Assembly (NCBI GenBank): GCA_039704465.1
Contig: JASFAU010000001.1
Span: forward strand, 744,001 to 808,000
Direction: 5' to 3'
DNA: 64,000 nucleotides
DNA from: Plasmodiophora brassicae
Lineage: Eukaryota; Endomyxa; Phytomyxea; Plasmodiophorida; Plasmodiophoridae
The position numbers were made by a program, and so were the translations under genes. Below, one piece after another: positions 1 to 10,300 of this stretch. Position 1 is the stretch's first letter, and every line of letters starts with the position of its first letter. The notes below the pieces were generated by a model. The model did no database searches, was not told the origin of the DNA, and saw nothing but the letters and a program-made list of their open reading frames with translations.

Positions 1-1
1 C

Positions 2-325
2 GTCTACCTGCACGCCATCAAGCAGGACAAACGTCCTGTATCTGAGCGGCTCCCGTCCGAACTGCTCTACGACGGCGCGCGCATCAGCCTGACGTTCAGG
101 ACGATCGCCACTTTCCTAACGCCCGACGGGAAGATCTTCGGGCAAGGCGCCGTCGCCAAGCAACGCGACCACGCCCAGGCCATTGTCGAACGCGAGGACG
201 CATTCCTGGAAATGGTCAAAGCGTTTCGCTACGAGAACCAGGACCCCGACTTCGACTGGGAACTCCACTACGGCGCCGGGTTCAACGTCACCCGGCAACG
301 AAATGAACCGGTCCCTACACAGTAG
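2..325 (+). CDS. AlkB-like 2OG-Fe(II) oxygenase, C-terminal fragment
   Basis: The reading frame is open from the window edge for 107 codons and stops at 323-325; the 5' part lies outside. The visible part contains RISLTFRTIATFL about 30 residues in and IFGQGAVAK shortly after. The R-x-S-x-T-F-R pattern resembles the last strand of AlkB-type Fe(II)/2-oxoglutarate dioxygenases, where the first Arg binds the 2-oxoglutarate carboxylate. The upstream HxD...H iron motif would be outside the window, so activity cannot be judged. It ends about 40 bp from the stop of the next gene, which lies on the other strand. The assignment rests on this one motif and could be wrong at subfamily level. Confidence 0.5.
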   Translation, partial: VYLHAIKQDKRPVSERLPSELLYDGARISLTFRTIATFLTPDGKIFGQGAVAKQRDHAQAIVEREDAFLEMVKAFRYENQDPDFDWELHYGAGFNVTRQRNEPVPTQ

Positions 326-363
326 CGGGCAGAGTTGCAGAGCACTGGCGACCCGCGTGCCCA

Positions 364-2796
364 TCACTGTTCATTAGGCTTCGGGGCTGTCTGGAAGAAC
401 TTGTCGGCGGTGGTGTGCAGGTCGTCGAGCGTGGCGAAGGAGACGCCCTTGTCGACGAAGTGGTTCAGCGCGGACAGGAGCGCCGGGGCGGACCCGGCCC
501 GGTCGAGCAGGGCGGCCACGTCCGCGGCGAACAGGTCGACGGGTTTGTTGAAGACGGCGTGGTCGCCGAACCAGGCCGAGACCTCGGCGATGTCACGGGT
601 GCGGGCCGCCGCCCGCTCCTCGTGGATCTTGGCGATCGACGCCGCCAGCGCCGTTATTGTCTCGAACTGACGCCGCTTCCCGATAATGTCGTCCTGGAGG
701 ATGCTCAACGCGTCCGCGTGCGCACCAGTTGCGTTCAGGAATCGCGAAACGCCCTCGAGCGTCATCGACGAAACGGCCGCCGCTCCCTCGACGACGAAGA
801 GTTCATCGGCATGGCGCCTCAGTGCCTCTAGGACAGCCGTCTTCGCCGTCGACAGACTTGGTTCGTGCTGACTGGCAACCAGGTCCTGGAACGATGCCAG
901 CTGAACGCCCCGGGCATTCAGCAGGTGAATGTTGCAGAGGACGGACGGCAACGACGGTTCCGCTTTCATCAGCTCGGCGATATCCGCCAGGCGAATACTA
1001 ACGTTCCCGTCGATGGCAGCGAACAGCGTGATGGACGGGTGCGACAGCGCCGTCATGATCGCTTTGGCCTGGTACTGCACGCGCTGAGCCTGGGTCATGT
1101 TCGCGTCGTCCTGGTCGCCTTCGGCAGCGGCGTACTTGGCCAGCGGGCTGCCCGGGCCCATGCACAACCGGGACGGGTCGTGCCCGGCGGCCTTGTACAC
1201 GGCGCACATGATCGACTCGAGGTCGTCGAACAGGACGCCCTGTGCGGATAACGCGTCGAGGCCGGCGACGACCTGGTCGCACGTCATCCCGTTGTACAGG
1301 ACCTGGAGGACCGGGTTGGGGCGCAGGTCGAGGAACCCGCGGAACACGTGGAGATCGGGGCGGCGAAGCGCCTGGAACACGGTCTTGCAATCCTCCTGTG
1401 CGGTCGTGTCCCGGGCGCGTGCATGCGCCTGCGCACGCACCTGCAGGGCCGACAACAGGTCCGACGCGCGTTCGTGCCGCGGCTCGTGTGCGATCTCCTC
1501 CTTCAGCCGCTCGACGATCGCGCTCCCGCACGTGCTCTCGATGATGATCCTGGTAACGCCTTCCATCGACAGCGTCGTCCGCGGATCTTTGAACAGGGAC
1601 GCGGCGCCGGATGCGATCACGTGGGCCGCCTCGACCGCGACGTCGTCCCAGGACGCGCGCAGGTGCGCTACAGCGTCGGCGATCGACTTCAGGTCGGGGA
1701 AGTTTCGCCTGTGCCGCTCCAACTCCAGCAGCGCCGACAACGCCCCGGACGTCGTACGTCCGGCGCGCAGGATCCCATCGATCAGGTCGGCGTAGACGAC
1801 GACGTTGCCGTGGGCGCGTGCTTCCGACAACAGACCGCTATCGGCAACGAACTTCAGGACATTGTCACGGTCCGCCTGGCCCGGGATCGCGTTGCGGAAA
1901 TCGACCTCGAACGATGGTGCCAGCGATGACGACGTCGACCTCTGGCGCGCCTGGCGCCGATCGACCATTTCGATGAATGACTGCGGGATCCACCCGATCT
2001 CGTCGCCGTTGCGCACCAGGCACCACCCGTCGTCGTTGACCTCGTAGGCAACGACTCGGTCGCCCTTCTTGCCGTGTAATTCGCTTCCGGTCTGGCCTTG
2101 GAAATCGACGATCAGGCGGGCGTGGAACAGCGCCTGCGCGTCGTCCTCGTCCTCAACGCCGCTGACGGTCTCCTCTTCGCCGTCAATTATGTCGTCCTGG
2201 TCGACGGCGGCCGACACGCTGTGGTCCTCGGCAGAATCCCAACCGACGTCGAACTCGTCGGCCTGGTTGATCCCGTCCAGGACCTCCTTGTCGTCGATCA
2301 CCATCGAGTCGACCTTCTCCAGCGTCGTCTTGAGCGCCTTCGGCACGAACGCGGCTTCCTCCACCGACAATTTGTTGGACGACACGCGCGAACGCTGCAC
2401 GCTGCCCGCGCCGATCAGGTTGGGCCGAGAGCCCTGATCTGACTCTCGTCGCGCGTTCCCTATATGTACGGCTCGATGCGGGTCGGCAGGTGCGTCCCCG
2501 AACGAAACCGCCGATCGTGGCGTCGAATCGCGCTTCCGCGCGCTCTGGCCAGTTGCTGGCTGCTGTGCAGCGACAACGGGGGCGCCGAACGGGGCCATGA
2601 GCTGGCGGATGCGATCCTTGATAACGACGGGGACGGTGCGTCGAGCGAGGAGCGGGGCGGCCTGATCCGGCCGGCGGTAGTCGACCCGCATGCTGGGCAT
2701 GTCGGCGGTCCCTGTGTACCCATTCGTGATGATGTTCTCGAAGAAGATCTGCAGGCGCTGAACGTGGCCGGGCGCAGGTAACGTATCGGACGACAT
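364..2796 (-). CDS. SH3-domain protein with large helical C-terminus, function unknown
   Basis: This is a single uninterrupted frame of 810 codons from the ATG at 2796; in-frame ATGs at 2832 and 2916 are alternatives, but MSSDTL reads as the natural start. An SH3 domain is visible around residues 225-285: a hydrophobic start, then ELHGKKGDRV, DDGWCLVRNG and GWIPQSFIEMV, which match the RT loop, the conserved Trp and the ALYDY-type 3-10 helix/Pro positions. Before it lies an acidic stretch. After it come about 500 residues rich in Ala, Leu and Arg that look alpha-helical, with several similar blocks (for example VFQALRRPDLHVF and VLEALRRHADELFVV) suggesting an internally repeated helical module. 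No catalytic motif was recognised. It may be a cytoskeletal or signalling adaptor, but that is inference from the SH3 domain alone. Confidence 0.75.
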   Translation of the reverse strand: MSSDTLPAPGHVQRLQIFFENIITNGYTGTADMPSMRVDYRRPDQAAPLLARRTVPVVIKDRIRQLMAPFGAPVVAAQQPATGQSARKRDSTPRSAVSFGDAPADPHRAVHIGNARRESDQGSRPNLIGAGSVQRSRVSSNKLSVEEAAFVPKALKTTLEKVDSMVIDDKEVLDGINQADEFDVGWDSAEDHSVSAAVDQDDIIDGEEETVSGVEDEDDAQALFHARLIVDFQGQTGSELHGKKGDRVVAYEVNDDGWCLVRNGDEIGWIPQSFIEMVDRRQARQRSTSSSLAPSFEVDFRNAIPGQADRDNVLKFVADSGLLSEARAHGNVVVYADLIDGILRAGRTTSGALSALLELERHRRNFPDLKSIADAVAHLRASWDDVAVEAAHVIASGAASLFKDPRTTLSMEGVTRIIIESTCGSAIVERLKEEIAHEPRHERASDLLSALQVRAQAHARARDTTAQEDCKTVFQALRRPDLHVFRGFLDLRPNPVLQVLYNGMTCDQVVAGLDALSAQGVLFDDLESIMCAVYKAAGHDPSRLCMGPGSPLAKYAAAEGDQDDANMTQAQRVQYQAKAIMTALSHPSITLFAAIDGNVSIRLADIAELMKAEPSLPSVLCNIHLLNARGVQLASFQDLVASQHEPSLSTAKTAVLEALRRHADELFVVEGAAAVSSMTLEGVSRFLNATGAHADALSILQDDIIGKRRQFETITALAASIAKIHEERAAARTRDIAEVSAWFGDHAVFNKPVDLFAADVAALLDRAGSAPALLSALNHFVDKGVSFATLDDLHTTADKFFQTAPKPNEQ

Positions 2797-3068
2797 CGCC
2801 AAGGGTCTGACCGCAGCCGGTCGCGTGCCCATCCGCTGAAATCTGATGATACCCGGCCGGGTTAGCGATCGTCTCGGATGGCTGCAGGTCACACCTGGCG
2901 CAAACCGGTGCAGCACGTCATTGGCAGCTCTTCCGAAACGAGACGCACAGTCCCATGTGTGGCAGGCAGCCTGTCATACGCTGAGGCGTTCAGCGCACGT
3001 CACAGGGTCAGTCCGGCGTGGTTTGTCGAAGCATTGAACGCAGACAGACTGCTTGACCCTCGCCGGCA

Positions 3069-6000
3069 ATGGCGTCGCCGCCCCGATACCGTCCGATGGA
3101 CGGGTACAATGCGAACCCGGACCACCCGACCTGGGGAACGACATTGCAACCGCTCGAGTTCGTCTCCGCTCCACAAGCGTACGCGGACAACGTGTCAGGG
3201 CCGGCCGGCCCGAACCGGGACAATGCCCGGTTCATCTCTGACGTCGTGTTCACGGCACCGTTCCAGTTCAACATCAACAGCGGCGTTAGCTCCTTGTTCT
3301 CGAACTATGGCCAATTCCTGGCCAGCGACATGTCCATGCTGGTCTCGTCTAACCACAGCTTCAATATTCAAGTCCCGCGATGCGATATGGGGTTCGGCCT
3401 GGATCCCAACTGCACGGGCACAAAGACAATCCCTTTCACGCGGCATAGTGCATCGAACACCTCCAATGGGTATCTCCAGGGCAAGAACGATGCGACCGCC
3501 TGGCTTGACCTGAGCAACGTCTATGGACTCGGCGACAGCCGTACAGCGTACCTTCGAACGTTTACAAACGGCACGATGAAGACGTCTCAGGGCCCAACTG
3601 GCGAACTGTTGCCCTACAATCTCGACCTGCTGCCGAACCTTGGCCCGAGCAGCACGAACCTGTTCCTGGCCGGGGACCCTCGGTGCAATCTCAACCTGCC
3701 TCTCCTAGCGATCCAAACCCTGTTCGTCTTAGAGCACAACAAACGGGCAGCCACGTTGAAACAGCGGAACCCGACCTGGGACGACGAGACTCTGTTCCAG
3801 GAGGCTCGACGCTACACCATCGCAGTCCATCAGAAGATCACCTACTTCGAGGTATACCCTGCCGCATATCGATCTGCCCTGGCGGTAAACTGACTGTTTA
3901 TGCTGTGAACAGTACCTGCCGAAATTGCTGAGCGCCGGGCTTGACCCATACTCGGGGTTCAAACCGGATGTGTCGCCCGCCATTGATGTTGCCTTCATTA
4001 CGGCTGCCTTCCGATATGGGCACAGTTCGACGAACCAGCTCCTCTACCGGCTGCAGGAATCACGGGTGCCTGTCCCCGGTGGACCGCTGAACCTCGCCGA
4101 CACGATTCTGAACCCGCAGGAGTTCCGGGACAATGGCATGGAGAACGTCCTGCGCGGGCTCATCCTGCAGCCGGAACCCGCCGCCGATGCCAACATGGTG
4201 GACGCCATGCGAACGGTCCGTTCCGTTTTACGGATGTGTTGATCCCAGTGTGGTGACATCCGTGTTCAGGGCACGATCAACGGCGACATGGCCGCCGTTG
4301 ACATTCAGCGGGGTCGGGATCGTGGCGTGCCCGACTACAACACGGTCCGTGTCGCAGTCGGCCTGCCGAGAGCAACCAAGTGGTCCGATATCTCAAGCAT
4401 CCCCGATTATCAGCAGCGCCTGGCCGCCGCGTACCAAAGTGTCGATGATGTGGACCTGTATGTGGGCGGCTTGGCGGAGGACAGGTATCCGTCGGCGATC
4501 ACCAGCCAGACGTTCGCCGGGCTGATCGCAGCACAATTCCTTCGGACGCGAAACGCCGACCCGTTCTTCTACCAGCGACCGGGGCTCTTCTCCACCGACG
4601 AAATGACCGAGATACAGAACCGGACATTGGCGAACATGATCCTCGACCACACTCAGGTATGTGCACCATCCTGTTTCTGTACGACATGGCGCCTTCCTAA
4701 TATATCTGGGCAACAGGTGCAATGGCTGCCGACGGATGTGTTCCAGCTGGAGCAGATCCCGACCGGCAGTTCGACAGCGACCACAACTACGAGGGCGACA
4801 GGATACACCGGGTTGTTCTCGCCCCTGCCAGGCTATTCGGTTAGCTGGGCAATTAGCAGCGACTGCGTCTGGTCGGTCCAGATCGTCAGCACACGGGGTG
4901 GATGGGCGGGCATCGGTTTCGGAACCCAAATGGCGGGTGCCGATATCATCCTGTGCTACATGGACAACGGGGCCATGACCTGTGCTGATTCGTGGGTGCC
5001 CAGCCCATATGAATCGATGCCTCTTCCCGACTACTACTTTGGCCACTCCGATGATATCGCGCCCGGGAGCGTCTCTGGCCAAATCCTGGGCGGGGCTCTG
5101 ACCGCTCGGTTCTCCCGGAAATGCAACACGGGCGACTCGGTCGATCACATCATCACAAACGCAATGGCGCCGATGATCTTTGCCCATGGTCCGACTGCCC
5201 ATCCTGCCCAGCATGGCCTGTTCGGCAGGGCACAGGGCACTATCAACCTGTTCACGAACGAAGCCGTTCTTGACGGGGAGGACGTGTTTCATCTCGGTTC
5301 TGCATCTTCGTCGACCTTCGCAGCCGTCGGGTTCATCCTCTTGGCTCTACAAGGTTCGTATTTCGACCTAGATATTTGTATATTGGGACTAACGACGTGG
5401 CGTCATAGTTATTACGTTGCTATTCGTTCTTGTATTTCGAAAGACACGCCATGTATTCTTCCAGGGCCCGCCATTGCTCATAACAATGCTGCTGGGGTCC
5501 TCGATGCTCAGTACAACGCTCGTGTTAACGACGCTGGAGCAGTCTGCGGCCGTCTGCGCCTGGCGCCTTTTCCTATCCAGCACTGGATTCACGTTGGTCT
5601 TCTCTATCCTCCTCGGGAAGCTTTACCGATACAGCAAGGTCTGCTCGCGCAGTCATACCGAATCAAGCAGTACTGAACCATTGCATTGTACTCGCAGATC
5701 TTTTTCAACAAGTCATCTCTGACGGTGAAAGTGACCAATGTGCACATCCTATCGGCTACATTAGGCATGTTGACGATCGACGTTCTCCTGTGCGGCATAT
5801 GGGTTGGCGTCTCGCCTATGGATGTTGTGCCAGCGGTGCCGAACACGTGCCCGGATTCCTTTACGGCCTCGGTGATCTCCTGGTTGCTTATCGTCGTCAA
5901 GGGCGGCATCCTGCTGACTAGCGCGTGGTTGTACCGGGGGTTGCAAACGCTGGAAGGGCGCACCGCATCCATGTTTAAAGCGGATTTCGACATGGCCGGT

Positions 6001-6521
6001 CAGATTTGCGGCTTCAGCCTCACGTTCCTCGGCGTCATGCTGCTTGTCAGCAAAGTGTCGGCCAGTACTGCCTTCCAGAGGACCATCCTCCTCATCCAGT
6101 GCCTGTCGTCGCTGTTCGTCGCAGGTACGACCCTACGTGTCATCGTTTAACGAGTGTCGGCCACTGACAGGACTATGCCCCAATAGCCGTACCCTACGTT
6201 TGGTATATGGTTGCGAAGGCCTTAACCCTGAAGGACGACGTGAATCGCAAGTCGCGCAGTGTGGCTGAAGTGACTCAGCCGAAGAAGTCACACGCCGCCT
6301 CGCCCGCTGGAAGTGGAACTTTCGTTTTCGACGACAACCCCATCAGCAACGTCAACACGGAGAAACGGCTTCAGATCAAGTACGACGATGCACAGAAGGC
6401 GCTGACCGAGTTCAACCTGTACGCGCAGCTCACCGAGAAGGCCAACGAGAAGTTCTCCAAGCTGAAGGCGGAGATTCTCCAAATGGAAGCGGAAGCAGAA
6501 TTCCGGAACCAGATTGATTGA
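3069..6521 (+). CDS. Peroxidase-DOMON-class C 7TM receptor fusion, copy A (distal His lost)
   Basis: Seven exons join in phase: 3069-3851, 3913-4215, 4270-4656, 4717-5353, 5409-5638, 5698-6124 and 6187-6521, giving 1033 residues. Residues 8-490 are an animal-type heme peroxidase: RPMDGYN start, DLSNVYG, AGDPR with the catalytic Arg205, FRYGHS with the proximal His298, and DIQRGRDRG. Residues 524-650 are a DOMON domain (GWAGIGFGTQMAGADI). From about 686 seven hydrophobic helices follow. TM3 reads CAWRLFLSSTGFTLVFSILL, the class C (GABA-B/7TM_3) pattern, and TM4 ends in IWVGVSP. The tail ends in a heptad segment. The distal position reads QFLASDM, so Ser86 replaces the catalytic His, and the Asp and Glu that ester-link heme in myeloperoxidase are Ala and Leu. 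Peroxidase activity is therefore doubtful. An in-frame stop lies 5 codons upstream of the ATG and no signal peptide is visible. The exon 2/3 junction is the least certain. Confidence 0.85.
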
Positions 6522-7029
6522 GTTCCATTGTGCTTTGTTCAAAGTGGCCATACCTGACTGGTGAAACAGCAACAATAAATCTGTTTGTAAGCTGAGCCAT
6601 GGTTCCCCTGTCAAGTCGAAGCAAATTGGACTTCGGCTTCTCTCCTTGAAATTAGATAGCGCTGTAAAAGCTGTCTCGGAACGTTGTCGAGAGGTCCCAC
6701 TGGATGCCTGTGGCGTCTGGCTATCCGCTGTGATTTGATTACGGTTCTGGTGCGGCTATATAACTTCCATCATCTACCGTCTTTGCCACGCGCTTCACCT
6801 TCTCCTACCCGCTCCTGCATCCAGGTTTATGTTCATGAACCCATGGGGAAGTTGCTTTGGGTGACCTGCCCTTTGCGTTTCTCGAATCCAGAGTCGGCGT
6901 CAGACAGTAAATACCCCTGATGTCCCGTTCATCGTTGGGGTACAGAAGTAAGCGCCACAGACGTAACACAGCCCGGTCTCTATTATTCGTATAGCATATT
7001 GACAGACGTGTCTGGCGCCGACGTCCAAG
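6522..7029. other. Intergenic spacer with poly(A) signal of receptor copy A
   Basis: An AATAAA hexamer at 6574-6579, 53 nt past the stop of copy A, is the likely polyadenylation signal. The rest is of lower GC than the genes and shows no ORF that I can support. Confidence 0.5.
6574..6579 (+). promoter_or_regulatory. Poly(A) signal AATAAA
   Basis: A canonical hexamer 53 nt downstream of the stop codon of receptor copy A, in the expected orientation. Confidence 0.5.
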
Positions 7030-7310
7030 ATGCAGTCAAAGACAAGGTATCGCCTATGGACGGGTACAACGCGAATCCCGGCCGAGCATCCGGTCTGGGA
7101 AACCACCTACACAGCCGCTTGACTTTATCGCGAGTCGGCCACAGGCATACGCAGACGTCAAGGGCTCGACGCCAACTGGGTCCAATCCGAACACCGCTCG
7201 ATACGTCACGCTCACGGGACCGTTCCAGTCCATCACCAACAGCGGTGTGTTATCTCCTTGTTCTCGAACTATTTATTATAGCCAATTCCAAACGCGTCCG
7301 ACATGACAGC
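7030..7310 (+). pseudogene. Decayed third copy of the receptor (start of peroxidase exon 1)
   Basis: The segment reproduces the first 90 or so residues of the peroxidase domain in broken frames. It has RYR and MDGYNANP at 7048-7080 in shifted frames, then RPQAYADV, PTGSNPNTARYVTLTGPFQS and TNSGV in a further frame, and finally ASDM near 7295-7306. Several frameshifts and in-frame stops prevent translation. The ASDM ending (Ser at the distal position) groups it with copy A rather than with copy B. Nothing of exons 2-7 was found here, so it is a 5' fragment left between the two convergent intact genes. Confidence 0.8.
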
Positions 7311-7386
7311 TGGGTTCCGTGTCCAAAACGAGTTTAGTTGTACTGACGATGATGACGTGAAGAATGCGGACGAAATTTGCTCGGTT

Positions 7387-10300
7387 CTACTGGTTCCTGA
7401 AATCCATTTCCGCCTCCATCTGCAGCAACTCGGACTTGAGCTTGTTGAATTTGGCGCTGGACTTCTGCGCCAGCTGGTCGTACATGTTGTACTCGGTGAG
7501 CGCCTTCTGCACCTCGTCCAGCTTGATCCGGAAGTTCTTCGAGACGTCCGACTGGAGGCCCTTCGTGTCCGCCGCATCGCCCGCCGTGGCGCTCTCCGAC
7601 GTGCTATCGCCCAGTTGCACAGATGTGCCGCCGGCTACCTTCGTGTCGCCTTTCGTCTTCTTCGTGCTGGTGTACCCCTTCGCCGCCATGTTCGTGCTCG
7701 CGATCGCCTCCGACACGTGACTCGACTTGCGCGCCTTCCTGTCGTCGAGCAGGAACACCACCTTGACGCACGCGTACCAGACGTACGGCACCACTGCAAC
7801 ATTGGATACGTTGAGCAGCATTCCAGGGAACAAGGCGGGTCCACTGTTCCACACCTGAAACGAACAGCGCGGCAATGCACTGGATGAGAAGGATCGTCCG
7901 CTGGAAGACGGTGCTGGTGGACACTTCGTTGACGAGCAGCAGGATGGCCAGGAAGAGCAGGCTGAGCGCGCTGATCTGCCCAGTCATGTTGATGTCCGAC
8001 TTGAACATCGATGCGGTGCGCCCCTCCAGAGCCTGCAGGTTCCGGTACAGCCATACACTACCGACCAGGATGACGCCCTTGACGATGAGCAGGACCGTGG
8101 AAATCCCCGTTGCCGTTAGGGAATCCGAGCAGGTGTTCGGCGCCTCTGACGCGATCTTCATAGGCGAGACGCCGATCCAGATCCCGCACAGGATCGCGTC
8201 GACCGCCAGGAAGATTAGCGTCCCCGATACAATGTGCACGTTGGTGACTTTCACGGTCAGCGCCGACTTGTTGTAGAAAATCTGCATTGCCGATCAGCAC
8301 TCAGTCGTGGAACGCATTGCAGCATTCAGCCTGGATGGCAACCTTGTTGTACCGGTAGAGCTTGCCTAGTAGGGTAGCGAAGATCAGGGAGAACCCCATG
8401 CTGGACAGGAACAAACGCCAGGCGCAGATCGAGGCAGACTGCTCCACAGTGGTTAGGATCAGGGTGCCGCTGATCATCATGGACCCCAGCAGCATTGTGA
8501 TCAGCAGCGATGGGCCCTGGAAGAACACGGCACGTGTCTTGCGGAAGCCAACAATCGCCAGCAACGTCAGCGCTAGCATCCTGGTCAGCCATGTCGACAT
8601 CGAACGAGAGCGCGGAGCACGAACCTTGCAGGGCGAGGAAGATGAAACCGATGGAAGAGAAGGCCGCCGCCGACGTGGTGCTCAGGTGGAAAACGTCCTC
8701 GTTGCTAAGAGCCGCCTGATTCGTGAACAGGTTGACAGTGCCCAGCGCCCTGCCGAACAGGCCGTGCTGGGCGGGTCGTGGCGTCGGCCCATGCGCAAAG
8801 ATCATCGGCGTCATCGCCCTCGTAATGACGTGGTCGATCGAGTCGCCCGTGCTGCATCGCCGGGAGAACTGAGCGGTCAGGACCCCGCCCAGGATCTGGC
8901 CGGTGACTGTCCCGGGCAGGACATCGTTCGTGTGGCCGATTTCATCGTCAGACGTCGGTGCCGTCTCGAACTGGCCGACCACCATGGAGTCGACGCAGGT
9001 CATGGCGCCGCCGTTCATGTAGCACAGGATGACGTCGCTGCCCGCCATCTGGGTGCCGAATCCGATGCCGGCCCACCCGCCCCGAGTGCTGACGATCTGG
9101 ACCGTCCAGACGCAGTCGCTGGTGATCGCCCAGCTGACCGTGTACCCTGGCAGGGGCGAGAAGATGCCCGTGAACCCAGTCGCCACTGACGTTGACGATG
9201 CCGAACTAGCCGTCGGGATCTGTTCCAGCGCGAACACGTCCGACGGCATCCACTTCACCTGTGCCCGGCAACATGTCAGGCGGTGCGATATGAACCCGTC
9301 GCCGTTCTTCGCCTACCTGGGTGAAGTCAAGGATCATACTCGACAGGGACCGGTTCTGGATCTTGTTCAGTTCGTCGGTGGAGAACAGGCCGGGTCGCAT
9401 GAAGAAGTACGGGTCGGCATCCCTCGTCCGAAGGAACTGGGCCGTGACGAGCGCGTTGAACGTCGGCCCGATGATCCCCGTGCCGACCTTGTCCTCGGAG
9501 AGCCCGCCGACGTACAGGTCCAGGTCGTCGACGCTGTTGTAGGCGATGGCCAGGCGCCGTTGGTACTCGGGATTGCTGGTGACGTCCGACCAGTTGCGGG
9601 CCCTGGGCATCCCGAGCGCTTGCCGCACCGTGTTATAGTCGGGCACGCCGCGATCCCGACCACGCTGGATGTCAACAGCCGCCATATCGCCCAGGATCGG
9701 GTGCTAAGCAGAGGCAGGGACGTTCATGTCTGCGCGCGACAGCACACGCGAGGTGCCAGGGAACGGACCGTCCGCATGCCTTCCACCATGTTGTCGTCGG
9801 CGTCGGCCTCTGGTTCCAGGATAAGCCCTCGCAGGACGTCGTCCATGCCGTTGACGCGGTACTCCTGCGGGTTCAGGATCGTGTCGGCGACGTTGAGCGG
9901 CCCGTCGGCGACCGGGACCCGCGATTCCTGCATGCGGTACACCTGCTGGTTCGTCGAGCTGTGCCCGTACCGGAACGCCGCCGTCATGAAGGCGACGTCG
10001 ATGGCGGGCGACAGGTTCGGGTTGAAGGCCGTGTATGGTTCAAGCCCGTGCGCCAGCAGCTTCGGCAGGTACTGTTCGTCGAGCGGGGCACCCAGTCAGT
10101 CGCGCTCGCAAAACCAAACTGCGGGGCTGCACGCGATAGAGTCCACCTCATAATAGGCGATCTTCTGGTGGATCGCGATGGTGAAGCGCCGCGCCTCCTG
10201 GAACAGGGTCTCGTCGTCCCACGTCGGGTTGCGTTGTTTGAACGTGGTCGCCCACTTGTTGTGCTCCAGGACGAACAGCGTGTGGAGCGCCAGCAGCGGC

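Noticed and set aside
5398..6200. Cytochrome b561 identity for the membrane domain after DOMON
   Set aside because: DOMON is often joined to b561, but there are seven helices rather than six, no paired heme-ligand histidines in the helices, and the TM3-TM4 motifs fit class C GPCRs.
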